From Caprella mutica (taxonomy: Eukaryota > Arthropoda > Malacostraca > Amphipoda > Caprellidae): 64,000 nt of DNA. The DNA is taken from NCBI GenBank assembly GCA_947561585.1, contig CANNZV010001030.1:184350-248349 (forward strand), read 5' to 3'. Below the pieces are notes generated by a model, which did no database searches, had not been told where the DNA came from, and saw only the letters and a program-made list of their open reading frames with translations. Of this stretch, positions 24,640 to 33,798 are shown piece after piece (positions within the stretch are counted from its first letter, which is position 1; each line of letters opens with the position of its first letter). The position numbers and the translations under genes are program-made.

Positions 24640-25030
24640 GAAAAACCTAGGAGAAAATTAAGAAAAACTAGCCATCCAAAAATATAGAGTCCCAAAAGAG
24701 GACTCTGAGTCTGTCAGTCTGGACTAGCCAATTTATTGGCTAGTATTACCCCAAGTAATAGAGCATGACCTTTCTTGCCATTTGAATGGAGAGAAAAGGG
24801 CAATGTTTTTGAGCCTTTCAACTCCTCATGGAGAGAAATCTGAAATATCTAAGTATCTCATATGTTGTAATGTTAATTTGGAGAGTATTTTTCAATAATA
24901 GCCCATTTTGGAGAAAAATTGGTTATTTTTTCTGAGAGCTGGTGAGAGAAATGGAGAGTCTGCATAAGGCATCCTGACTCTCAGAGACTTAAATTGATAC
25001 ATAATTACCTACTCTCAGTCTCTCAGACGC
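24640..25030. mobile_element. MITE-like repeat, GACTCTCAGAG / GAGTCTG family
   Basis: It begins with AGAGTCCCAAAAGAGGACTC and ends near GACTCTCAGAGACTTAAATTG, with internal GGAGAGAA-rich sequence. Related segments (CTCAGATTTGTCTCAGAG, GCAACATAGGAATGAATTC) are found near 28350-28480, 43850-44030, 48100-48240 and 50440-50650. It is a dispersed family whose exact ends I could not fix. Confidence 0.5.
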
Positions 25031-25356
25031 TGATGCAGTCATTCAGATTCGAGTGTTCCGCAAGTGCAAGTGATGAGTTGCGAGTGAGAGTAAAAAATAT
25101 TGCGAGTGGGAATTGTGCGTGGGATTTTTTTTCCTTCGATTACGTAATTCCCATACTGTTAATTTTGACCAGAAAAAAAATCTAATGCGTTTCATTTCAT
25201 TGTTCAGTTTAGTTAATGGAAGTAGGTACCTACTGGTTAGGTTTACGTGTGGAAATAATGTTATTACCTAACTAAGCAACTACCTATAGGCTCATTGTCT
25301 CTGTCAGGACAGATATCCTTATGAAACTAAACTAGAAAGAAAGATAAGTAACCTAA

Positions 25357-25947
25357 AGGCTCGTTTACAGTTTACACGAGGCTAGTTTACACGCTGCTAG
25401 CTGACGAGTTTACAAGCTGGCGAGTGAGATCATAAGTATCTAAAAGCTGAGCGGCGCACCACATTACGGCGCACTACAATACGGCGCACCACTGTACTTT
25501 CTATTAATGACCTCAATGTGAAAAACTGTTATGTAGTGTGTTGTATCCGCTAGTTTGTTGTTCTGCACACTTCATGATTGTTTAATGACAAATTACAAAT
25601 ACAGTTTTCTATGATGAATTTTATTTTCTATTCCAAATTAAACATCTCAATCGAATAATTAAACTGTGTAGTATAAACATTGGATTCAGGTACCGTCAGG
25701 CGTCAGACATGAATTTGATACGACAATTAGAATTAGGTACCTATCTAATAGAATGTACAGTGGTGCGCCGTAATCTGGTGCGCCGTTCTGGTGTGCGCCG
25801 CTCAGCTTTTAGATACGTATCAGTGAGATAGTGATGATGACCCATACTCTTTTCAACTAGCCAACATGATGACACAAGGCGAGTTCACTAGAAGCTTGTA
25901 AACTCGCCAGCTTGTAGCGAGTAAACTAGCCTCGTGTAAACGAGCCT
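25357..25947. mobile_element. PIF/Harbinger-like MITE with TAA TSD
   Basis: The left end reads AGGCTCGTTTACAGTTTACA and the right end, reverse complemented, AGGCTCGTTTACACGAGGCT. TAA flanks both sides (25354-25356 and 25948-25950). A 3-bp TWA target is typical of PIF/Harbinger. The inverted repeats continue for about 75 bp with repeated CGAGTTTACAAGCTGGCGAG motifs. The 25436-25816 MITE lies inside it. Confidence 0.75.
25436..25816. mobile_element. GTATCTAAAAGCTGAGCGG MITE, nested
   Basis: Perfect outer inverted repeats GTATCTAAAAGCTGAGCGGC are followed by degenerate GCGCACCA-TTACG sub-repeats on both sides. The middle contains the shared core block (TATGTAGTGTGTTG...CCGCTAGTTTGTTG). It is a deletion derivative of the copy at 48306-48938, sharing the TTCTATGATGAATTTTA...CCAAATTAAACATCTC segment. 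The TSD is unclear. Confidence 0.8.
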
Positions 25948-26029
25948 TAACCAGTGAAAGTAGTTAGGTAGCTACTACCTGCCTTGTTGGAGCCATTAAA
26001 AATTAAAAATATAGAACTGTATTAATTTC

Positions 26030-26370
26030 TGCGTATTTTCTAGGTACCTGTCACTTCCTTACTACCTAGCTAGGTATAGGCTTATGTTAAGAACCTAGGT
26101 ATCTACCTACCTAGTTCTAGTAAGTACTAAGTAGCTACCCAGTGGGTACCACCCACCTACCTAATTTATTACCACACTGGAATCTAATTTATTACCACAC
26201 TGGCAAAAGATGTAATATCTGCCGTGCGCCATGAATGCTCAAAATCACATTAACTATTTGATGGAGTGCGCTAGGCTAATTACCTAGATAGCTACCTAAC
26301 TAGACCGCTACGTTGGTAGGAATAGGTAGGTAGTTACCTAGCTAGGCCTAACTAAAAGAAATTATTACCT
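26030..26370. repeat. degenerate TACC/TAGG tetranucleotide-rich tract
   Basis: CTACCTAGGTAGG-type runs dominate this stretch (for example 26095-26165 and 26283-26350). Low-complexity DNA with no gene. Confidence 0.6.
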
Positions 26371-26499
26371 ATGTAAATATAAGAATAAACCAGTAAGCAA
26401 ATTTGTAAGCCAAAATTTCATGGAAAATCTAATCCAATCCATCATTGCCTTTTTTTTAAAGGGAAAGAAGTACGTAGGAAGCTTCTTACGGCCGGTTAC

Positions 26500-27030
26500 G
26501 GCCTACGGGTATGACTTAATGACTATGTTAATGTACCGAATGGAATACAGAATTGAGTCTTACCCTTGATCATCATCCTATGATTCCTATGAATCCTATC
26601 ATCCTACAGGTCGACTAAAAATAATTTCTATTTACCGAATGCAATTAATCCCTATGTTACCATTAATTTTCGGCAGCGAAATTGTGAAAATGCTGTAAAT
26701 TAGCCTTATTTTATGGTGGATTTTGCCATCATTTTGGTGAAGTCAGTGGGATTCTGAGCAGTGAGCACCAAATACAGTCTGAAATGTGGGGCTGTGGCAA
26801 CCTGGATCTAATTTCTCACTAAACTGGCGACTTTCCTGCCACACTTTAAAACATGGCGGGCAGCGAATGGAATACCGACCGGCGACCTGGTCCGAATGGA
26901 GTCATACGGACCTACCCTTGATTGAATCTTCAATCTTGATCTTACCCGTCTCTATTTGGCTAAAAATAACTTGGAAGTGCAAGTGGAAGTTATTTGTAGC
27001 AATTTTAGCCGAATAGGGGCAGATATGATC
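26500..27030. other. mosaic of MITE fragments
   Basis: It contains ACCGAATGG-type fragments (26530-26560, 26630-26645, 26865-26890) and a MITE right end (CACCAAATACAGTCTG, about 26767-26782). A block CTGGATCTAATTTCTCACTA followed by ACTTTCCTGCCACACTTTAA is repeated at 49610-49670. The 76-codon frame at 26786 lies wholly within these repeats and is not considered a gene. Confidence 0.6.
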
Positions 27031-27205
27031 CCAGTCTGTATTTCATGGTAAATTCCACTGACTTGTCTGTGGAATTTTTTCCCTTTGAAAATTAGAAAAA
27101 TGAGCAAAATGTTGGTGGATTAGCCAAATTACTGGAAATTTATGGTGGAATTTCTTCAGCTTTTTGAAAAAGTCAGTGGAATTTTATGCACCAAATACAG
27201 ACTGG
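27031..27205. mobile_element. 175-bp MITE, CCAGTCTGTATTT ends
   Basis: The left end CCAGTCTGTATTTCATGGTA is mirrored by CACCAAATACAGACTGG at the right, with AATTCCACTGACT on both sides further in. The same ends mark 29148-29383 and 49269-50027, with lone ends near 26775, 52510 and 53233. Confidence 0.75.
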
Positions 27206-27206
27206 T

Positions 27207-27873
27207 AACAGAATATGGGACATTTTTAATGATTTCTGGGCAAAAAAATCTTTAATTTTCTCCTATATTTACATAAATTTTATTGAGGTCTGAGAGACTG
27301 AGAACAGAAGCCAAAATAGAGCATTATTTTTTGGAGAACAGTTTACCAGTTCCTGCAGTCTGGCGTCACACTAACTAACTTCTGCCTTCAACAACATTAC
27401 AACAGAAACATCATAGCTTCGAAACATACGTTAAAAACTTAAATTAATTAATTATAGCATGCCTACGCTTCTTTTGATGCTATGTCATTTTAATGTAATT
27501 TCGGTTCAGAATGTTTTAGACTCTCTTGATAGGGCCGCAATTAAAATTAAAAGGGCTGCAATTTACCTGCGAGACCCTGGCCTAGTCTATAAGTCTTGAA
27601 TAGGATTACACTGTACCTAAGAGGTTGAGAAAAGGGTGCGGGTAAAATTAAACAATTGCTAATATTTGTTATAATGGACCCCAGCATATTTAATTATGTA
27701 ATATTTTGTTAGGATTAGGTCAACTGCAGGAACTGGTAGAGTGTTCTCCAAGATATTCTCCATTTTGGCTTCTGTTCTCAGTAAAATACATGTGAATATA
27801 GGAGGATATTAAGGATTGTTCGCAGTCGCACAGAAAATATTACCAATGTCCCATGTTCTGCAGACTGGGGTCA
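27207..27873. mobile_element. foldback element, GAATATGGGACATTTTT ends
   Basis: The left arm 27207-27362 (AGAATATGGGACATTTTTAA to CAGTTCCTGCAGTCTGG) is repeated inverted at 27724-27873. Arms match at roughly 80 percent by eye. A related sequence of the same kind is inserted at 48430-48597. Confidence 0.7.
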
Positions 27874-28584
27874 ACTATACAATTAATTAACGATATTCTT
27901 CATTAACTGAAAGGTACCATTAGGTTCCATTCGGTACCATTTGTTGCAATTTGGTATGCCATTGGCATTGAATGATTGCAGCCATTCGGTAAATACTAAA
28001 TAGTCCTATTGGTTACAGCCTACTTAGTAATTATTTCTGAATTTAGGTATGAACCTAGTTAGCAACTGAGCTAGCTATAGCCTAGGTACTCTACTGGACC
28101 CATCATCTTGAATTCAACCCTTTGACCACTCTTGATAGCTAGGTTGTAGTAGGTTAGGTTGTTTACTGTAGGTACTAATTAGGTGTTTGATTTAATTTCT
28201 GATGAATTGATTTAATTTGATTAGGTACTCTGTTAGACTGTTGTCTGTTGGAGTCTGGAGATCTGTAGACTTCATAATTAAGTAATAAATTACCTAATTG
28301 GAACTGTGATATTAGCTACATTTAAACGAGCTAGTTAAACCCAAGTATGCAGAATATTGAACCTTTTCCCATGATTCTTTGAAACAAATCTGAGACCAAT
28401 TTATTTGGGAAAAATGAGAATCTCTAAGGGAGTTTTTGTATCAATTCCTATGTTGCCATTTATTTAGCTAAGATATATTAAGAATTGGCAGCTGAAAGCC
28501 TGAAACAACTGCAAACTCTGTATGATTTTAAATTGGAATATCTGAGAGTTATGTAGCCTGGGGTTTACCCATACGGCCCAGATT

Positions 28585-29147
28585 GTGGTAAATTTGTGCT
28601 TTAAGTCCCCCACCGATTTCCGAAATTTTGACACTTAATATTGGCAAAAGGAGTCATTTTATGACGTTTTTCAATAATACCATTTGTTGTGGAAATGCTT
28701 TGTTTTCGAGATATAAGCGCAATTAAATTTTTGATAGGAATAACATTATGTTTGTAGATCACTAAGATTTTCCGCCTTTCAGATTATTGTGACATGAAAT
28801 CTTGGTTCCATAAAACCGTTTATGTAGTTCACTGTATCTGCTAGTTTGTTGTACTGCACACATAATGATTGTTTAATGACCTGGCAGGGGGGGTTCGGGG
28901 GACGGCTTGCCCCTTCATATCATATACATATTTGTGATATACGTATTTGTGATGCTATATCTGAAATATTGGGGCAAATACTGCCCCAAACTTAACCTAA
29001 CCTATCGGAAACTTAATTTAAAAGTATCTCAAACTAAGCGATTGCACAACAAATGGTATTCGTGAAAAACATTTTAAAATGGCTCCTTTTACCTATATTA
29101 AGTGTCAAAATATTGAAAATCAGTGGGGGACCTAAAGCACAAATTTA
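28585..29147. mobile_element. 563-bp hAT-like MITE with 8-bp TSD
   Basis: Inverted arms of about 105 bp begin GTGGTAAATTTGTGCTTTAA on the left and pair with the right arm ending AAAGCACAAATTTA. CCCAGATT flanks both sides (28577-28584 and 29148-29155). An 8-bp TSD is typical of hAT elements. The middle contains the shared core block and a GC-rich CAGGGGGGGTTCGGGGG stretch (about 28883-28905). It is inserted at the end of a CCAG-type MITE. Confidence 0.75.
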
Positions 29148-29383
29148 CCCAGATTCTATTTGATGGTAAATCCCATTATCCCACCGACATGTCGGTGGGA
29201 ATTTTTCACCTCTGTGAATGATATTCTAGCAACTTTAGAGGAATTTTAGCGATTTATCCCTATGTTACCATTAATTTTCAGTGGAAAAACTGGTGGATTA
29301 GCAAAGATATTGAGAAAATCTTGGTGGATTTTTTCTGCTTTTATAAAAAGTCAGTGGAATTTTGTGCACCAAATACAGTCTGG
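29148..29383. mobile_element. MITE, CCAG...CTGG family
   Basis: It runs from CCCAGATTCTATTTGATGGT to CACCAAATACAGTCTGG. A perfect CCCACCGACATGTCGGTGGG palindrome lies near its left end (about 29178-29197). Confidence 0.7.
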
Positions 29384-31745
29384 TATACGGCTATATCTAG
29401 GCTAACCTAGCTAATTCATTCAATGTAAAAAATAAGGATAAATCTTGTGTCCTGTGCCAATTGCAATATTTTTTATTTACATTCTACTCAGTACACCCAG
29501 TGATTTACTGTGATTGGTATTAGGTGCATCTAAGTTTCTGGGATTAGTTATTCAAATTTGGATTCTCTATTATTAGTTAATAAAAGTTGTGCACGGTGAA
29601 TCTGGCCTACCCCAAGGCCCAAACTGAGGTGAATCAGGACACCCCTCATTTAAAATTAGAAATAAAAAACTAGATTTATACAAATAATGCTTAACATGTT
29701 AGTAATAACACTCTAAACATCATGAAAGTTCATCAAACTTCAATACCTTATCACATTTACCTTAAAAAAGTTTTAAAATAATGGGCTCAAAATTGAACAT
29801 CTTGAAAATTTGCTATTGTTAAGTGTCAAATACTTATGAAATCAATTGCTGAAAGAATTTAGTCCTTTTTATTATATAACAGAAGATATCACTGGTTGTT
29901 ACAAATTGGATTAAATCTGATATTAGTTATCATTGGTCATACACAGTAATTGTAAACATCCACCAATTGATAAATACCTCATCTTCCTTTCAACTAATCA
30001 TTCCTAAAATTTCACAGTAGCTAATCTTAGAAATTCTTTGAGTATTTTCTCTTGTAATATGATGAATAGAATCTTTCATTCAAGTGTAATATGGCACTTT
30101 AAATATAGTCTGATTTCACTCAGTTTTGCAAAGCTCATATGTGGCAGAAAGGGATAATTATTAAAATGTCATACCCAATAACATAGTTGAATGAAAAATT
30201 ATATCCACCATATTATGTGAGAATATACTTTAAGTGTACCATTGATTACCAAAAAAAAAAATTGAGTGATTTTTCGAAAGGAAGATGAGTTATGATAAAT
30301 TTGATGAAGTGTTTGTTGGGGTTATATCAAATTCAGGAGATGATCACTTTTTATCCTTAGTCAAAATTTTAGTTGATTTTTAAAATCTTCCAAAGTGTTT
30401 TTTACCAATTTGTTAAGCATTCTTTTTTCATGTCATGTTGGATGATCTTGTGTATATCATGAGTAAATAAGGGCTGTCCGAATTTTCCACAGCTTGGGGC
30501 CAGGGGCCTCTTACAAGTCTACCTAATCATTAAATTGTAAAAGTAATTGTTCAAGTGAAGTGATAACACATCATCATCATAATCATATCTTTTCAAGTTT
30601 GTGATTACAGTGGTCCTGGTTCCATATCCTCACGATGATGACAAGAGTGGTGACTTTCCTATTCCACTGGATTGTTATCATTGCATTCCCTATCCAGGGT
30701 AAGCTACAACCATTGCCCCTCTTGATTTTCTGTCTCTACAAACTTTCCCAATCAGAAATAGGTAATTACTAATTATAGCTATATCCCATATATATTAGTA
30801 TTTAGGGTTTCTGGAGTAATACCCACAGGAAAAAGCCCACGATTAATAACTTACACTTTGGTTTAGAATATGTGAACAAATGTGCTCAAAATACCAGATT
30901 ACTTACATAAGTACCTACAACTATTTGTTTTTCTGGAATATAATTGAATTGGTATAAGCACATAAAAGTTTCAATTTTATACCAAGTTGCATAAAATGTT
31001 AAAATATTTTTGACTCACATATCCCATTAATATATTCTCCTGTATGTAAGCTAGTGAAAGCATAATCTTACAGATTATTAGGTTAAATATTGAAGCCTTT
31101 AGCCAGCATAATGGCAAAATTAATTTTTTTTTCTAATATGGTCCGATTAAACTGTAATTTTCACATTTTTGTAATCAATATCTCAAAAATGTTATTGCAT
31201 TAGATAGTAAATTGAACTTAACGATTTCTTGCTCTTAATTTTGAATAAAAATTAGTATCACAAAAAAAAAATATTTGGCCAGTTACATTGATAGCTCTAT
31301 CTCTCTAATAGCTATAAATATAAAAGAAATTAATTCTTTGGAATTTTCTGTGGATAAATTATGATTGTGTAGACAGAATATTGATTTTTTTAAACTATTT
31401 TAATTTTTAAAGTATCTGCAAGTATCGGTGATGATGTCTGATTTTGATTGTAGCCAATACCTCTACTTCCAAAAAGTAAAGATCACCAATAAGGGCCCAT
31501 AACACCAAAGAATAGTCTCAATTAAAAGTAGGCATATAGCCACCTCCCTGTGTGATTTAACCAGACATGGCAGACAAATGAGTGTATAACTATTTCACTA
31601 GTGTTGCTGAGATTTCACAGAATTTGACCTATTATTATCAGAAAATACAGAGGGAATAATCATAAAAAAAACTTATTAAATTTAGTGACACTGTCCTACT
31701 TATTGATTTACCTGAGTAACTATTTATATTCCCTTACATTTTCAG
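29384..31745. other. non-coding region upstream of the kinase exon
   Basis: AT-rich. A 32-codon frame starts at ATG 30285 (MSYDKFDEVFVG...) and ends at TAA 30382-30384; it is followed in another frame by an open stretch to about 30470. I cannot tell whether it is coding. One splice-flanked candidate exon (30611-30698) is listed separately. A pyrimidine-rich acceptor (CCCTTACATTTTCAG) closes the region at 31745. Confidence 0.5.
30611..30698 (+). CDS. possible 88-nt exon
   Basis: It is preceded by GTGATTACAG and followed by GTAAGC. Two of three frames are open: one with VLVPYPHDDDKSGDFPIP and one with MMTRVVTFLFHW, which looks like a start of a signal peptide. Spliced to the kinase acceptor at 31745/31746, both open frames stop within a few codons. 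The third frame would join in frame with the kinase ATG but contains stops, so the exon could also be 5' UTR. No family is recognised. Confidence 0.3.
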
Positions 31746-31748
31746 ATC

Positions 31749-32867
31749 ATGAATCCATTTAAAATTCCAATTAAAAAAGTTTCAAACATTTCATTCATTA
31801 AATTGGTGGAAGGTTTAGATTCTTTCAAAAAATCTGATTATGACATTCAGTCCTTGATTGGAGATGGCGGATTTGGCAAAATTTATAAAGTGGGGAAAAA
31901 CTCGAAGAATTTTGCAATAAAAGAACTTAAGAATAGTGAACACACTAAATATGAAATATCATTGTTCAGAAAAGAAGCTAAGTTATTACATAGATGCTTA
32001 GAACACCCAAACATTATTGATATATATGCCTATAGTATTGATGAGAATTGTATGCTTTTGGAATATATGTCTTTTTCATTCAAGTTTATAGAAATCGACC
32101 ATATGGATGTGAGCACGCTCAAAGAACTACTCAGTAGCTTTGATGATATATCTAACTTCCAAGGCTTTGAGCATGTCACATATTATATTGCTGTTCAAAC
32201 TATGGAGGCATTAAATTTCCTTCACCAAAATTCTATGGTTCACAGAGACCTGAAGCCACAGAATATCTTGGTCTCAAATATCCATTTCTCTGACACTATC
32301 ATGAATAAGTTGGATTTATGGAAGAGAGAACCTGTAAAGTGTAAGCTGTGCGACTTTGGTGAAGGAAAATCTAAACAACTGCAAACCTTCTCCGCACTGA
32401 AAAGCTTCACTAGTAACCTGCAACGTGGAACTTTGGCATATACTTCCCCAGAAGTATTATTGAAAAAAGTGAATCTCCCTTGCTCTATAGAAATTCTCAA
32501 GAAAATAGATATCTGGTCATTTAGACTGGTTTTGTTTCACCTGCTCAGTCCAGATGCCAGGTATCCATTTTCTTGGGAAATAGAGATGCAGGAGGGAGTC
32601 TCAGCTGAGAACGTTATATTTGATAGCTATGAGAAGAACTGTATGCCACAGCTGAGTGAAAAATATAAAGAAAAGCATTACAATGAATGGGCATTAATAA
32701 AAAAATTGTTTGAAAAATGCTGTGCTCTCAACCCATTGAAGAGAATTTCTACTGGTGAAGCTTTAAACGTTCTGAAGAATGATAGAAGTATCACTAGTAA
32801 AGATGAATCTGTCTCCATTGCTTCGGTTGAAGAAGATAACGTGAAATCAAGATCCATTGGTATGTAA
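31749..32867 (+). CDS. Ser/Thr protein kinase (first coding exon)
   Basis: A 372-codon frame starts at ATG 31749, four bases after a strong splice acceptor (TTTTCAG/ATC). The kinase domain runs from about residue 30 to 345. Visible landmarks are a Gly loop GDGGFG (38-43), the ATP Lys in FAIK (58), the helix-C Glu (76), HRDLKPQN with catalytic Asp 167, DFG (202-204), the TSPE form of the APE motif (231-235) and DIWSF (254-258). Arg 259 replaces the Gly usual after DxWS. All catalytic residues are present, so activity is plausible. The C-tail is acidic and Ser-rich. The frame ends at TAA 32865, but a strong donor ATTG/GTATGT at 32859/32860 suggests splicing onward. The kinase family is unassigned. 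See the exons at 33248 and 33799 for a possible fusion. Confidence 0.85.
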   Translation: MNPFKIPIKKVSNISFIKLVEGLDSFKKSDYDIQSLIGDGGFGKIYKVGKNSKNFAIKELKNSEHTKYEISLFRKEAKLLHRCLEHPNIIDIYAYSIDENCMLLEYMSFSFKFIEIDHMDVSTLKELLSSFDDISNFQGFEHVTYYIAVQTMEALNFLHQNSMVHRDLKPQNILVSNIHFSDTIMNKLDLWKREPVKCKLCDFGEGKSKQLQTFSALKSFTSNLQRGTLAYTSPEVLLKKVNLPCSIEILKKIDIWSFRLVLFHLLSPDARYPFSWEIEMQEGVSAENVIFDSYEKNCMPQLSEKYKEKHYNEWALIKKLFEKCCALNPLKRISTGEALNVLKNDRSITSKDESVSIASVEEDNVKSRSIGM

Positions 32868-32889
32868 AAGTACAAAATACAAATAGTTA

Positions 32890-33177
32890 TCAGGACTGTG
32901 GAGTCGGAATCATAAATATTAGACTCAACATTCCAGTATAATAAATAACAGACTCCTCAACTCTCACTCCAACAAACAATTTTATGATAATATATAGGTG
33001 TTATAGCCTCTATATTTCAAGCAAGTATTTTGTTAAATCATCCAAGTGTGTTGAATTTATTGTGATATAAAACAAAATAAAAATTCTTGATTTATAGTAA
33101 TTTTTCATTTACATAAATCATGATAATTTTTGGAGTCTGTAATAATTTTTACTCTGCCTTCGACTACACAGCCCTGA
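32890..33177. mobile_element. 288-bp MITE in the intron after the kinase exon
   Basis: The ends TCAGGACTGTGGAGTCGGAA and, reverse complemented, TCAGGGCTGTGTAGTCGAAG are flanked by TA on both sides (32888-32889 and 33178-33179). It accounts for most of the 388-bp intron. Confidence 0.75.
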
Positions 33178-33247
33178 TAGCTATTTGACATGTAGATTGA
33201 CTGGATTGCAATAAAAATTAATAAAATTATATATCTTAATTTTTCAG

Positions 33248-33521
33248 TTCTTGAAATCACTGAGTGATTGGCCTCCTACTGTTGTCTTGTCCAGTGCTGA
33301 ACCGTCTGTTGTCTTGTCCAGTGCTGAACCGTCTGTTGTCTTGTCCATTGCTGAACCATCCGATGTTCTACCTACTATTGAACTATCTAGTGCTGTACCA
33401 TCCTCTGTCTTGCCTACTGATGACCTGTACAGTGCTGGACCATCTTCCGTCCTCCCAGATATTCAAGATAGAGTTGATGCTAGGGCTACTATAAATGATT
33501 CGGCTTTGGATCTTGATATTG
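33248..33521 (+). CDS. linker exon of Ser/Pro-rich 9-residue repeats
   Basis: The acceptor TTAATTTTTCAG precedes it and the donor ATTG/GTGAGA follows. The frame open across it begins FLKSLSDW and contains three near-identical 27-bp repeats (VVLSSAEPS), then degenerate copies, ending in an acidic LDLDI. It has no in-frame ATG, so it must be internal. Leaving in phase 1 it joins in frame to the transposase exon (33799). Entering, the strong kinase donor gives phase 1, which runs into TGA after six codons. A weaker donor inside the kinase exon (AAC/GTGAAA, 32840/32841) gives phase 0 and an open join. Its first bases resemble those of exon 33799 except for two missing bases at GAGT/GAT, so a 2-bp deletion would explain the mismatch. 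Confidence 0.65.
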
Positions 33522-33798
33522 GTGAGAAATTTTGCATATAAATTTGAAATCTATTCCATTTCTATAGCAATGTAGCTATGATTCTAATGTTAACCCAATA
33601 TGACCTAAAAATTTTAACAATTAAAATCAGGATTCAACAAAATTCATGGGAAATGTAATATCATAGTCAGAAAATTCTACTCTTCAAATAATGGAGAATG
33701 AACTGACTAGCTATTGTATTCTGAATGTAACTTAATTTTTTTCACATTTAAAAAAACATATATATAACTACCAGTATTGAATACACATTTACTTTCAG

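Noticed and set aside
28883..28905. Pol III B-box-like GGGGTTCGGGGG in the core block
   Set aside because: It resembles a tRNA-derived SINE box, but there is no convincing A box at the right spacing and copies lack poly(A) and TSDs.
30285..30384. Small ORF with a faint likeness to NudC-family N-termini
   Set aside because: The likeness rests on a few residues (FDEVFVG) from memory; no splice donor supports it, so no family was assigned.
33264..33494. Leu/Cys-rich ORF in the linker exon
   Set aside because: It is an alternative frame of the 27-bp repeats and does not join the transposase exon in phase.
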